The notes under the pieces: generated by a model
Told to the model about the DNA's origin: nothing
The model's input: only the letters and a program-made list of their open reading frames with translations
Databases searched by the model: none
In this document: positions 32,123 to 39,842 of the stretch, piece after piece
Numbering within the stretch: the stretch's first letter is position 1
How the letters are laid out: the number at the start of each line of letters is the position of its first letter
NCBI GenBank assembly: GCA_016199625.1
Contig: JACQGI010000034.1
Location: 1 to 44,942 of the forward strand
DNA from: Acidobacteriota bacterium
Lineage (GTDB): Bacteria; Acidobacteriota; Vicinamibacteria; Fen-336
Length of the DNA stretch: 44,942 nt
Reading direction: 5' to 3'
Position numbers and translations under genes: made by a program

Positions 32123-33466
32123 TCACTCGGGACGGTTCCGCGGCGGGGCGGCGACCGCCTCCTTCCAGAACGCGACGGTCCCCCAGGCGAAGAGCGCCAC
32201 GTTGACGGCGGCCACGAGCGCTGCGGCGCTCCGGAAGTAGAGCCTGTAGTCCGGAAAGGCGGACAGGGGCGGGAGGCCCGGGATCTGGCCGTGGGCCAGG
32301 ACCTGCCGCGTCAGCTCCAACCCCGGGCCGAGCGTGGCAGTGACACAGAGCCCCAGGAACAGGCCGGCCGCCCGGGCGGACAGGGGGGCCGCCACCGCAA
32401 GGAGCGGCACGATCACCGTGACGTACCGCCCCTGGATCTCGGTGGGAAGCATGAAGAAGGCAAAGTGGTTCATGGCCGTGCCCAGGGCCAGGACGTACGG
32501 CGTGGGACGTCGCGCGAGGGCGACCGCGACGAAGGTCGCGTATCCGCCGAAGAGCAGGAGGCCCAGCTCCCGGAACGTGAGCGGGCCCAGGGCGGGACGG
32601 CTGTCGAGCGGGGCGACGTGCTTCGGGACGCCGCGCACGTAGATGTCGAAGATGTCGAGGAGGTACCAGATGTTGCACGCTTCCATCGTTCGACGGTCGT
32701 AGAAGCCGACGGCGCCAGTGTACGTGCCCAGCATCGCGGAGCCGGCCCCGGCGAGGATGTGGGGCCCCGCGACGAGGGCCAGCGCCAGCGCGCCGGCCGC
32801 CGCTCCGGCCAGCATCCTGCCGGGGCCGTGGCGGCGCCAGGCCCAGACGGCCAGGGTCGGGATCGAGACGACGACCATGAGCTTGGCTGAGAGCGCGAGG
32901 CCCACGAGACCGCCGGCGACGACAGGGCGCCCGTTCAGGAGCACGACCAGGGCCGCGACGAGGAGGGCCGAGGTGACGGCGTCGAACTGGCCCCAGAGCG
33001 CCGCGTTGACGAACAGGGGGGCGCACAGGGCGCACAGCGTGGCGGACAGGCGCGCGTGGGACTCACCGAAGGTCCGCCGCAGGCCGATGGCGCAGAGGGG
33101 TACGAGGGCCGCATACGCCAGAAGGCCCGGCAGCTTCAGGAGCACGAGTGAGATCGCCCCGACCCTCGGGGCGTGGGCGAGCCGGCGCCCGGCTTCCGCC
33201 AGCGTGAGCAGGTACGGAACGAGGGGCGGATAATCGCAAGGAGGATAGAGGTCCGCCGCGTAGACGGCCCACGGCTTCGCCCCCTCGGTGGCTCGAGCCC
33301 ACACGAGGAAGAACCCGCGGACGTCGAAGTGGTGGTACACGAGAGGGGCCGCCGCGAGCCCGAGGGCGAGCACGCCGGCGAGAAGCGCGTAGGGATTCAC
33401 CGCCGCAAGCGCTCGGAGAAGGCGTCCGCTCAACCTGATCACGTCAGCGCGCCGGCGGGCTTCCAT
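32123..33466 (-). CDS. GT87/DUF2029-like mannosyltransferase-type membrane protein
   Basis: 447 residues, about eleven membrane helices. The loop after helix 1 has DVRGFFLVW, and YPPCDYPPLVPYLL is the Tyr-Pro-Pro pattern of polyprenol-phosphate-dependent GT-C enzymes. GQFDAVTSALLVAALV and SAKLMVVVSIPTL are typical of family GT87. It overlaps the preceding GT39-like gene by 23 bases and so belongs to the sulfatase - GT39 - GT87 operon. Substrate unknown. Confidence 0.75.
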   Translation of the reverse strand: MEARRRADVIRLSGRLLRALAAVNPYALLAGVLALGLAAAPLVYHHFDVRGFFLVWARATEGAKPWAVYAADLYPPCDYPPLVPYLLTLAEAGRRLAHAPRVGAISLVLLKLPGLLAYAALVPLCAIGLRRTFGESHARLSATLCALCAPLFVNAALWGQFDAVTSALLVAALVVLLNGRPVVAGGLVGLALSAKLMVVVSIPTLAVWAWRRHGPGRMLAGAAAGALALALVAGPHILAGAGSAMLGTYTGAVGFYDRRTMEACNIWYLLDIFDIYVRGVPKHVAPLDSRPALGPLTFRELGLLLFGGYATFVAVALARRPTPYVLALGTAMNHFAFFMLPTEIQGRYVTVIVPLLAVAAPLSARAAGLFLGLCVTATLGPGLELTRQVLAHGQIPGLPPLSAFPDYRLYFRSAAALVAAVNVALFAWGTVAFWKEAVAAPPRNRPE

Positions 33467-35315
33467 TCGCCCCGGCCTCCTCCGTGCCGCGTCCGCCGTC
33501 GACGGTATCGAGGCGGATCTCGGCGATGGCCCACGCCCGGGCCGATCTCCCTCGCTGGAGGATCCGCAGGCCCCGGGCCGTCACGGGCCGGAACACAAGC
33601 ACCTGGCTCGGCTGGCCGCGCTGCGACCGGAGGCGGGGGCGACCCGGGGCCGAGGGCAGCCTCCGCCAGCCCGCGCCTTGCGGCGAGAACTGCAGCCGCA
33701 GCGCCCGGCCGGCGTGCACGGAGTCGCCGAGGACCAGCTCCACGCGGGCCAGCCGCTCGGGCCGGGCCAGCCGGATCTCGACCCACTCCTGCCCCTGCTG
33801 GGGCCCGTCGGTCTGCCAGCGCGTCTCCACCCGTCCGTCGGTCAGCGCCTCGAGCGCCTCGGGCGCGGAGGACGCCTGCAGGCGGGCCTCGGCGAGCGGG
33901 ACCGGGCGATAGGTCGGGCGGCGGTCCCGGGGCACGACGCGCACCGCGAGCGGCGCGCCACCGAAGGGGGTCGCGGGCCGAGCAGCGAACGCGACCGGAA
34001 GGCCCCGGAGGATGGCGGACCGGAGCCGCTCGGGTGCGACCACGACGTCGGCGTCGAGCGGCTGCGCACGACGCAGAGTCCTCCTTCGCGGCACCTCGAT
34101 CACCTCGTAGCGCCGGCGGTCGAATCCCAGTCCCCGGACCGCTGAGAGGATCCGGCTCCCGGGCGGCACGTGAGCGTCGATCCAGTCTACGATGAGGTCG
34201 GCGGTCTGCGGCTGACGGACGGCGCGAACGTACGCGATAGAGGCCGAGAGGGGAAAGCCGGCCGCGACACAGGCCACCACCGCCGACACGAGGACCCCCC
34301 GGCGCCGGGCCAGGGCGTCCACCGCCACGCCCGCGAGGAGCGCGACGACGCCGAAGCTCGGCACCATGTGGCGATCGAACCGATACAGGGTGCTTGCCAT
34401 CGCCGCCGCCGTCAGGAGCGGGAGCAGGAACAGGCTCGCCCAGGCCCGCCACTGCCGGGCGCAAATCGCGAGACCGGCCAGGGCGAGGACGAGGGCTGGC
34501 GGGCCGAGGGCCTTCGCCCACACGGCGGCGTAGCCTGCGAAGCGTGTGGGGTACGAAGCGCCCGCGGACCCCTCGCGCTGGTAGTGGTAGCCGACCTGGG
34601 TCGTCACCCCTTCGAGGAAGTCCGGTGCGTGCACGATGGCGTACGGCGAGAGTACGGCGAAGGCGGCCGCCGCCGCGAGGGCCGCGAGACACGCGCCCTG
34701 GAGCCGGCGGCCAGGGGTCAGCACACGCTGGGCGAGGTACGACGCCGCGAGCAGCGCCCCGGTGAACTTGAGGGCCGCGGCGGCGCCCACGGCGAGTCCC
34801 GCCCGCAGGTCGGCTCGCGGCCGGCCGACCCGGAGGACGGCCATGAGGGCGACGAGCACGAGGGTCTCGAGGGCGACGTCGGGCCGGACGGCGTGGGCGG
34901 TCTGGACGTGGACGGGGGAAAAGGCGACGAGCGCCGCGGCCACCACGCCCGCGCGCCGCCCGGCGATCCGGGCGCCCAGGGCGTAGGCCAGGGCCACGTT
35001 GAGGACACCCAGGGCGGCCACCACGCACCGGGCGGCGAGGTAGGCCGCCGGCACGGGGTGCGGCCCCGCACCGACCAGGGCGAGGGCTGGCAGCAGCAGG
35101 TAGAAGAAGAGCCCCGGGTACTCGTAGTACCGGTGGTCGAGGTCGCCCCGGGCCAGCATCCTGCCGACGTTCTCGACGAAGTAGCGCTCATCCATGTGCG
35201 GCTCGTGGCGGAGGCCCGCCGAGAGGCCCGTGAAACGAAGGACGGCAGCGGCGAGGAGCAGGGCGCCGAGCCCGAGCGCTACCCTGCGGGACGACGGCAC
35301 GGACGGCGCGCTCAC
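33444..35315 (-). CDS. GT39-like membrane glycosyltransferase with C-terminal F5/8 (discoidin-like) domain
   Basis: 623 residues, GTG start overlapping the stop of the sulfatase gene (GTGA). The N-terminal half has about ten helices; the first loop carries HMDERYFVENVG (Asp-Glu pair). HVQTAHAVRPDVALETLVLV and AALKFTGALLAA are PMT-like. The last 120 residues (from about 505) form a beta-rich domain with EALTDGRVETRWQTDG, EWVEIRLARPERLARVEL and a final strand IAEIRLD, the pattern of F5/8 type C carbohydrate-binding domains. The fusion suggests recognition of the glycan acceptor. Second gene of a three-gene operon. Confidence 0.78.
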   Translation of the reverse strand: MSAPSVPSSRRVALGLGALLLAAAVLRFTGLSAGLRHEPHMDERYFVENVGRMLARGDLDHRYYEYPGLFFYLLLPALALVGAGPHPVPAAYLAARCVVAALGVLNVALAYALGARIAGRRAGVVAAALVAFSPVHVQTAHAVRPDVALETLVLVALMAVLRVGRPRADLRAGLAVGAAAALKFTGALLAASYLAQRVLTPGRRLQGACLAALAAAAAFAVLSPYAIVHAPDFLEGVTTQVGYHYQREGSAGASYPTRFAGYAAVWAKALGPPALVLALAGLAICARQWRAWASLFLLPLLTAAAMASTLYRFDRHMVPSFGVVALLAGVAVDALARRRGVLVSAVVACVAAGFPLSASIAYVRAVRQPQTADLIVDWIDAHVPPGSRILSAVRGLGFDRRRYEVIEVPRRRTLRRAQPLDADVVVAPERLRSAILRGLPVAFAARPATPFGGAPLAVRVVPRDRRPTYRPVPLAEARLQASSAPEALEALTDGRVETRWQTDGPQQGQEWVEIRLARPERLARVELVLGDSVHAGRALRLQFSPQGAGWRRLPSAPGRPRLRSQRGQPSQVLVFRPVTARGLRILQRGRSARAWAIAEIRLDTVDGGRGTEEAGANGSPPAR

Positions 35316-36703
35316 TGGATGTAGCCGAGCGCACGCATCTGCTCGCTCAGCTCCTCGTCGAGGACCACCTCGCCCTCCGGGGAACGGACCCGGCCCCGCT
35401 CGTCGGCGAGGCGGGCGAGCACCCGCCGCGCGGGATCCTCGCCCAGCGGGACGCGCTGGGTCGAATCGGCGAGCGTGTCGTAGAGTTCCTCGCCCTCCTG
35501 GGACCGGATGAACCAGCGCTCTCCTGTCACGACGGCCAGCGCCAGCGGCGTCTCGCGAGGCGGTCTCGACTCGTAACGGCCCGCCGGGCTCCAGAAGAAA
35601 GAGTGCTCCATGGCGAAGAGCGGTCTCGGCGGAAGGCGTTCGCCGCGGAAGGCGGGAACCAGGCTCCGGCCGTCGAGGGCGGGAGGCGAGGGGAGGGACA
35701 GGAGGTCGAGGACCGTGGGCACCACGTCGACGAGGGACACGGGCTCGGTCACCGTGCACGGCCGGCCCACGGCGCCGGCGACGAGGAGCGGGACCCGGAC
35801 GAGATCCTCGTGGAGCCGCCCCCCGTGATGGATGCGGCGGCGATCGGTGTCGAACCCCTCCCCGTGGTCGGAGACGAAGAAGAGGAGAGTCGGCCGGTGC
35901 GCGGAAACCGCCGCCACGCCGTCGAGGAGGCGGCCGAAGGCCACGTCCATCTCCCGCAGCTCCACCTCGTACTGCCTCCGCATCGAGCCCCAGCTCTCAG
36001 GGCCGCACGGGACGCGCCCCTGGACGCACTTGGGGTAGGGCCAGGGGCCCGGGGTCCGGAGGAAGTAGTCGTGGACGGAGTAGGTGTGCAGGAAAAGAAA
36101 GAACGGCGTGTCCTCCCGCCGGACGGAGCGGAGGAAGGCGAGGCCCCGGTCGAAGAGGTGCTTTCGGAGCCTCGTCGCACGTCCGTCGCGGGGGATCCCA
36201 TGGGGCCAGCCCGACGGCCCGGCCCGGTCGTCGTAGCGCTCGAAGCCGCGGGCGAAGCCGAACTTCGGGTCCACCATCACACCGTCCGTGAAGGCCACGG
36301 TCCGGTATCCCGCGTCCCGCAGGATCTCGGCCAGCACCGGCGCTCCCGCCGCGACGCCGCGCCGCGTGTGGGTCGCCCCGTGGCGATCCGGATAGAGCCC
36401 GGTCAGGAGGGACGCGTGGGCCGGCAGCGTCCAGGGCGCGGTCGTCAGGGCGTTGGCGAAACGGACCGCCCCCGTCGCGAAGCGGTCGACGTTCGGCAGC
36501 TCGGTGGCGTAGGGCGAATAGGCGCGCAGGCTGTTGGCGGACAGCGTGTCGATCGAGACGAGGACGATGTTGGGGCGCCAACCGGGTCCGCGTCTCGGCG
36601 AACAGAAGGCGGCATGGAGCGCCGCCAGAGCGGCCAAGAGGGCGAGGCCGACCCGGCGGGACGAGGTCCGCGCCCCGCGCCTCGGAACGCCGTCGGATGT
36701 CAC
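35312..36703 (-). CDS. Sulfatase-superfamily membrane protein with Thr nucleophile
   Basis: 463 residues from GTG 36703, six bases after a TACAAT -10 box. An N-terminal hydrophobic anchor (about 18-33) is followed by the alkaline-phosphatase-superfamily fold: IVLVSIDTL (metal Asp52), APWTLPAHASLLTG at the active site, and VSDHGEGFD with HGGRLHEDLVRVPLLV. The nucleophile position is Thr92, not the Cys/Ser that is converted to formylglycine in true sulfatases. Thr is used by lipid phosphoethanolamine and lipoteichoic transferases. A phosphotransferase or phosphodiesterase of the envelope is therefore more likely. First gene of the operon with two glycosyltransferases. Confidence 0.83.
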   Translation of the reverse strand: MTSDGVPRRGARTSSRRVGLALLAALAALHAAFCSPRRGPGWRPNIVLVSIDTLSANSLRAYSPYATELPNVDRFATGAVRFANALTTAPWTLPAHASLLTGLYPDRHGATHTRRGVAAGAPVLAEILRDAGYRTVAFTDGVMVDPKFGFARGFERYDDRAGPSGWPHGIPRDGRATRLRKHLFDRGLAFLRSVRREDTPFFLFLHTYSVHDYFLRTPGPWPYPKCVQGRVPCGPESWGSMRRQYEVELREMDVAFGRLLDGVAAVSAHRPTLLFFVSDHGEGFDTDRRRIHHGGRLHEDLVRVPLLVAGAVGRPCTVTEPVSLVDVVPTVLDLLSLPSPPALDGRSLVPAFRGERLPPRPLFAMEHSFFWSPAGRYESRPPRETPLALAVVTGERWFIRSQEGEELYDTLADSTQRVPLGEDPARRVLARLADERGRVRSPEGEVVLDEELSEQMRALGYIQ

Positions 36704-36709
36704 GACGGA

Positions 36710-36715
36710 ATTGTA
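36710..36715 (-). promoter_or_regulatory. Probable -10 box TACAAT for the sulfatase-glycosyltransferase operon
   Basis: Minus-strand TACAAT only six bases before the GTG at 36703, which would give a leaderless mRNA. The spacer is shared with the divergent tryptophan dioxygenase promoter. No clear -35. Confidence 0.4.
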
Positions 36716-36744
36716 TTCCGGTGGTGGGCCCCGAGGGCGTGGGG

Positions 36745-36750
36745 TAGGAT
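36745..36750 (+). promoter_or_regulatory. Possible -10 box TAGGAT for tryptophan dioxygenase
   Basis: TAGGAT eight bases before the ATG at 36759, in the divergent spacer. It may instead act mainly as part of the ribosome-binding region (GGATGGGGG). Confidence 0.3.
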
Positions 36751-36758
36751 GGGGGTCT

Positions 36759-37571
36759 ATGTCCGAGCCCACCTTGACCTATGGGCGGTACCTGAAGGTT
36801 CCGGAACTCCTCAGCCTCCAGAGCTGCCTCTCGACGCCCCCGCACCACGACGAGGCTCTCTTCATCATCATTCATCAGGTCTACGAGCTGTGGTTCAAGC
36901 TGGTCCTCCACGAGGTGGATTCGGCGGTGGAGCTCCTGGGCGCCGACCGGGTGGAGGAGGCGACACGGCTGCTCCGGCGCGTGGTCGAGATCCAGCAGCT
37001 CCTCGTGCACCAGGTCCGGATCCTGGAGACCATGAGGCCGCAGGACTTCCTGGGCTTCCGCTACCACCTGAACCCGGCCTCGGGCTTCCAGTCCGTCCAG
37101 TTCCGCGAGCTGGAGTTTGCCCTGGGAATGAAGGACGCGGCGGTCCTCGCAGCGATCCGCTGTCTTCCGGAAGAGGAGCAGCGCCTGCGCGGCCGGCTCG
37201 CCTCGCCGTCGCTCCCCGACTCCGTGGACGGCTTGCTCGTGCGCCGGGGCTTCGCGAAGCAGCCCGTCCCCGAGCCCGGCCCCGACGGCCGGAGCCAGCC
37301 GGAGGATTGGCGCCTCGCGGCCCTGGTCAAGATCTACGAGAGCCCGGACGCGCACCAGGACCTCTCGGCCTTGTGCGAAGTCCTCGTGGACATCGACGAG
37401 GCGCTGGCCCACTGGCGCGCCCACCACGTGCAGATGGTCGAGCGGATGATCGGAGCCAAGCGCGGCACGGGCGGGAGTGACGGGGTCGGCTACCTGCGCG
37501 CGACCCTGCCCAAACGGGCCTTCCCCGACTTGTGGCGCGTGCGCACTCATATCGGGCAGGAACCGACGTAG
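36759..37571 (+). CDS. kynA: Tryptophan 2,3-dioxygenase
   Basis: 270 residues. It opens the indole ring of L-tryptophan with O2 to N-formylkynurenine, using haem b in the cytosol. LTYGRYLKVPELL is the family N-terminus. His39 in IIHQVYELWFKL is the substrate-side histidine, and His223 in HHVQMVERMIGAKRGTGGSD is the proximal haem ligand, with the TGGS anion-binding loop. Length is typical. The other kynurenine genes (kynB, kynU) are not seen; a formamidase-like protein lies two genes downstream. Confidence 0.96.
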   Translation: MSEPTLTYGRYLKVPELLSLQSCLSTPPHHDEALFIIIHQVYELWFKLVLHEVDSAVELLGADRVEEATRLLRRVVEIQQLLVHQVRILETMRPQDFLGFRYHLNPASGFQSVQFRELEFALGMKDAAVLAAIRCLPEEEQRLRGRLASPSLPDSVDGLLVRRGFAKQPVPEPGPDGRSQPEDWRLAALVKIYESPDAHQDLSALCEVLVDIDEALAHWRAHHVQMVERMIGAKRGTGGSDGVGYLRATLPKRAFPDLWRVRTHIGQEPT

Positions 37572-37592
37572 AGGGGCAAGGAGGACGACGGC

Positions 37593-38042
37593 ATGAAGAC
37601 GGCGAGCTGGGTGCTACTGACGATCGTGGGGGTCCTGACATTGCTGGCGAGCCTCGGGTCCACGTACCTGGCCTACGTGGCCGATCCGGGCCGCGACCTG
37701 ATCGTGCCGAGCGGGACCACGGTCTCGATCAAGGACGTCGCGGACTGGAAACCCGACGCGGCCCAGGCCATGCGGGGCCGGCGCGCTACCGCCGCCGCTT
37801 TCGCGGCGGCGTTCGCCACGCTGATGCTGTTCGTCGTCCTCGGCCCGTACCGGCGGCGCGAGGTCTGGAGCTGGTGGGCCGTACTGGCGGCGACCCTCGT
37901 CTACTCCGGCCTGTCGTTGCTCCGCGTGCCGGCCCTCGGGACGCGCCTCGGGGCGGGGCCCGGGCTCGTGTTCCTGACGGTCGCGGTGGTGGCCCTGCTC
38001 CTCGACGTGAGCCGGCTCAAGGCGGCCGGCGCCGGGCAGTGA
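37593..38042 (+). CDS. Small four-helix membrane protein, unknown
   Basis: 149 residues with four hydrophobic segments (about 7-28, 68-84, 91-110, 122-139). AAGGAGG ten bases before the ATG is a good ribosome-binding site. YVADPGRDLIVPSGTTVSIKDVADW is the loop between helices 1 and 2. It lies 21 bases after tryptophan dioxygenase and overlaps the next gene by GTGA, so the three form an operon. No family recognised; a transporter role is not supported by any motif. Confidence 0.75.
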   Translation: MKTASWVLLTIVGVLTLLASLGSTYLAYVADPGRDLIVPSGTTVSIKDVADWKPDAAQAMRGRRATAAAFAAAFATLMLFVVLGPYRRREVWSWWAVLAATLVYSGLSLLRVPALGTRLGAGPGLVFLTVAVVALLLDVSRLKAAGAGQ

Positions 38043-39802
38043 CGAGCCGCCGGTCCCCGGCGCTGCTCCTCGCCTTTCTCGTCCCGGGCCTCGCCGCCGC
38101 CGAGACGCATCGCTTCGAGCCGACGGTCGGCCATCCGACGTTCGCCGTCCGTCCGCCCGCCCTCACCGTGAAGCCGGGCGACGTCCTCGAGAGCGAGACG
38201 CTGTGGGGCGAGTGGTACGAGAGGGACGGGGGGAAGTGGCCGGGGGAGGTCGGGCCGATCCGCATCGAGGGCGCGCGGCCCGGCGACACGCTGGTCGTCG
38301 AGGTGCTGAAGGTCCGGCCCAACCGCGACACGGCGGTCTCCACCCAGGGCCGCAGCTTCGGCGCCCTCGTTCCCGACTACGGGACGGCCATGCTCAACGA
38401 GCCGCTCCCGCGGCGGCGCTACGTGTGGCGCCTCGACCGCGCGCGGATGACGGGGACCGTGGATCTGCCCGGCAGCTCGATGAAGTGGATGACGGTGCCG
38501 CTGCGGCCGATGCTCGGCCGCCTCGCCGTAGCCCCCGAGGGCGCCGAGGCCTTCGGGGGTCTGTGGCCCGGTCCCTTCGGCGGCAACATGGACGCCTCCG
38601 ACGTGGGCGAGGGGACCACCGTCTTCCTCCCGGTGTTCCACGACGGGGCTCTCTTCTACTTCGGCGACGGCCACGCCCTGCAGGGCGACGGCGAGGTGTG
38701 CGGCTCGGGCCTCGAGACCGCCATGGACGTGGCGTTCCGCTTCGGGCTGATCAAGGGGAAGGCGATCCGCTGGCCGCGCTTCGAGGATGCCGAGCACCTG
38801 ATGGTCGCCGGCAGCGCTCGGCCCCTGACCGACGCCCTGCGGATCGCCTTCGTCGAGCTGATCGACTGGCTCGTGGCCGACCACGGCTTCGAGAGGGGCG
38901 ACGCCTACCAGGTCGTCTCGCAGGTGGCCTCCGTGCGAGTGGCCAACGCCGTGGATCCCCACTACACGGTGGTCGCGAAGTTCCCGAAGCGGCTCCTCCC
39001 GCGCGCACAGGCCGAGGCCGCCCAGGGCGGGATCCGTCTCGGCGACGTCCCCTGGACCGAGGCCGAGGCGCTCCTGACGGCCGAGCGGATCGTGGTCCTC
39101 CCCCTGGGCGCCGGAGCGAAGGAGCACGGCCCGCACCTGCCCCTCCGCGCCGACGAGATCGAAGCGGAGTACTTCGTCCGGCGCGTCGTGGAGGTCCGGC
39201 CGGTCGTGGTTCTCCCGATCCTCGGCTACGGCTACTACTCGAAGATGCTCGAGTACCCCGGCACCACGTCGCTCTCCCTGCAGACCCTCCGGGACGCCGT
39301 CGTCCAGATCTGCCGCTCGATCGCAGCCCACGGCCCGCGGCGCTTCTACGTGCTCAACACGGGCGTCCGGACCATGGACTCCCTCGCGCCGGCCGCCGCG
39401 ATCCTGGCGCGCGAGGGGATCCTCATGCGCTTCACCGACGTCCGGAACGTGGGGAAGGAGGCGGTCGAGGCCGTCCGCGAGCAACCCTACGGTACCCACG
39501 CCGACGAGATCGAGACCTCGATGCTGCTCCACATGGCTCCGGGGGTCGTCCGCATGGAGAGGGCTGTGGCCGACGGCGAGCGAGTGACGGACGGTCCCCT
39601 CACCCGGGACTCGAAGGTTCCGGGAGGACATTACTCGCCCTCCGGCGTCTTCGGCGATCCGACCAGGGCCACGTGGAAGAAGGGCGAGGCCATCGACGAG
39701 GCGATCGTCGCGGACCTGCTGCGGGACCTCGACGCCCTCGCCGGCGCGGAGGTCCCCCCGGGCCGACCGGAGTCGCCCCTCGACCAGCCGCAGGCGCCCT
39801 GA
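38039..39802 (+). CDS. Exported acetamidase/formamidase - creatininase fusion protein
   Basis: 587 residues, GTG start with GTGA overlap. A signal peptide (1-21, ending LAAAE) precedes an FmdA/AmdA-type amidase domain (about 25-330) with FGGNMDASDVGEGTTVFLPV, FYFGDGHALQGDGEV and GLETAMDVAF. A creatininase-type domain follows (about 345-575) with KEHGPHLPLRADE and GTHADEIETSMLLH, the metal-binding motifs. Both families hydrolyse amide-type C-N bonds. Formamide-type activity after tryptophan dioxygenase could suggest N-formylkynurenine deformylation, but the signal peptide puts the protein outside the cytosol, which argues against it. Substrate unknown. Confidence 0.85.
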   Translation: MTSRRSPALLLAFLVPGLAAAETHRFEPTVGHPTFAVRPPALTVKPGDVLESETLWGEWYERDGGKWPGEVGPIRIEGARPGDTLVVEVLKVRPNRDTAVSTQGRSFGALVPDYGTAMLNEPLPRRRYVWRLDRARMTGTVDLPGSSMKWMTVPLRPMLGRLAVAPEGAEAFGGLWPGPFGGNMDASDVGEGTTVFLPVFHDGALFYFGDGHALQGDGEVCGSGLETAMDVAFRFGLIKGKAIRWPRFEDAEHLMVAGSARPLTDALRIAFVELIDWLVADHGFERGDAYQVVSQVASVRVANAVDPHYTVVAKFPKRLLPRAQAEAAQGGIRLGDVPWTEAEALLTAERIVVLPLGAGAKEHGPHLPLRADEIEAEYFVRRVVEVRPVVVLPILGYGYYSKMLEYPGTTSLSLQTLRDAVVQICRSIAAHGPRRFYVLNTGVRTMDSLAPAAAILAREGILMRFTDVRNVGKEAVEAVREQPYGTHADEIETSMLLHMAPGVVRMERAVADGERVTDGPLTRDSKVPGGHYSPSGVFGDPTRATWKKGEAIDEAIVADLLRDLDALAGAEVPPGRPESPLDQPQAP

Positions 39803-39808
39803 ATCCGG

Positions 39809-39814
39809 TAGAAT
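39809..39814 (+). promoter_or_regulatory. Probable -10 box TAGAAT for the TonB receptor unit
   Basis: TAGAAT begins seven bases after the preceding stop and ends 28 bases before the ATG at 39843. The GTG at 39825, 11 bases after the box, is a less likely start. No convincing -35. Confidence 0.45.
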
Positions 39815-39842
39815 TCGCCTCGAAGTGCGCCGAGTGAGCCCG

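Noticed and set aside
17984-36703. FGE-like domain activating the nearby sulfatase
   Set aside because: The FGE-like domain lacks its catalytic cysteines and the sulfatase-like protein has Thr instead of Cys/Ser, so formylglycine formation is not supported.
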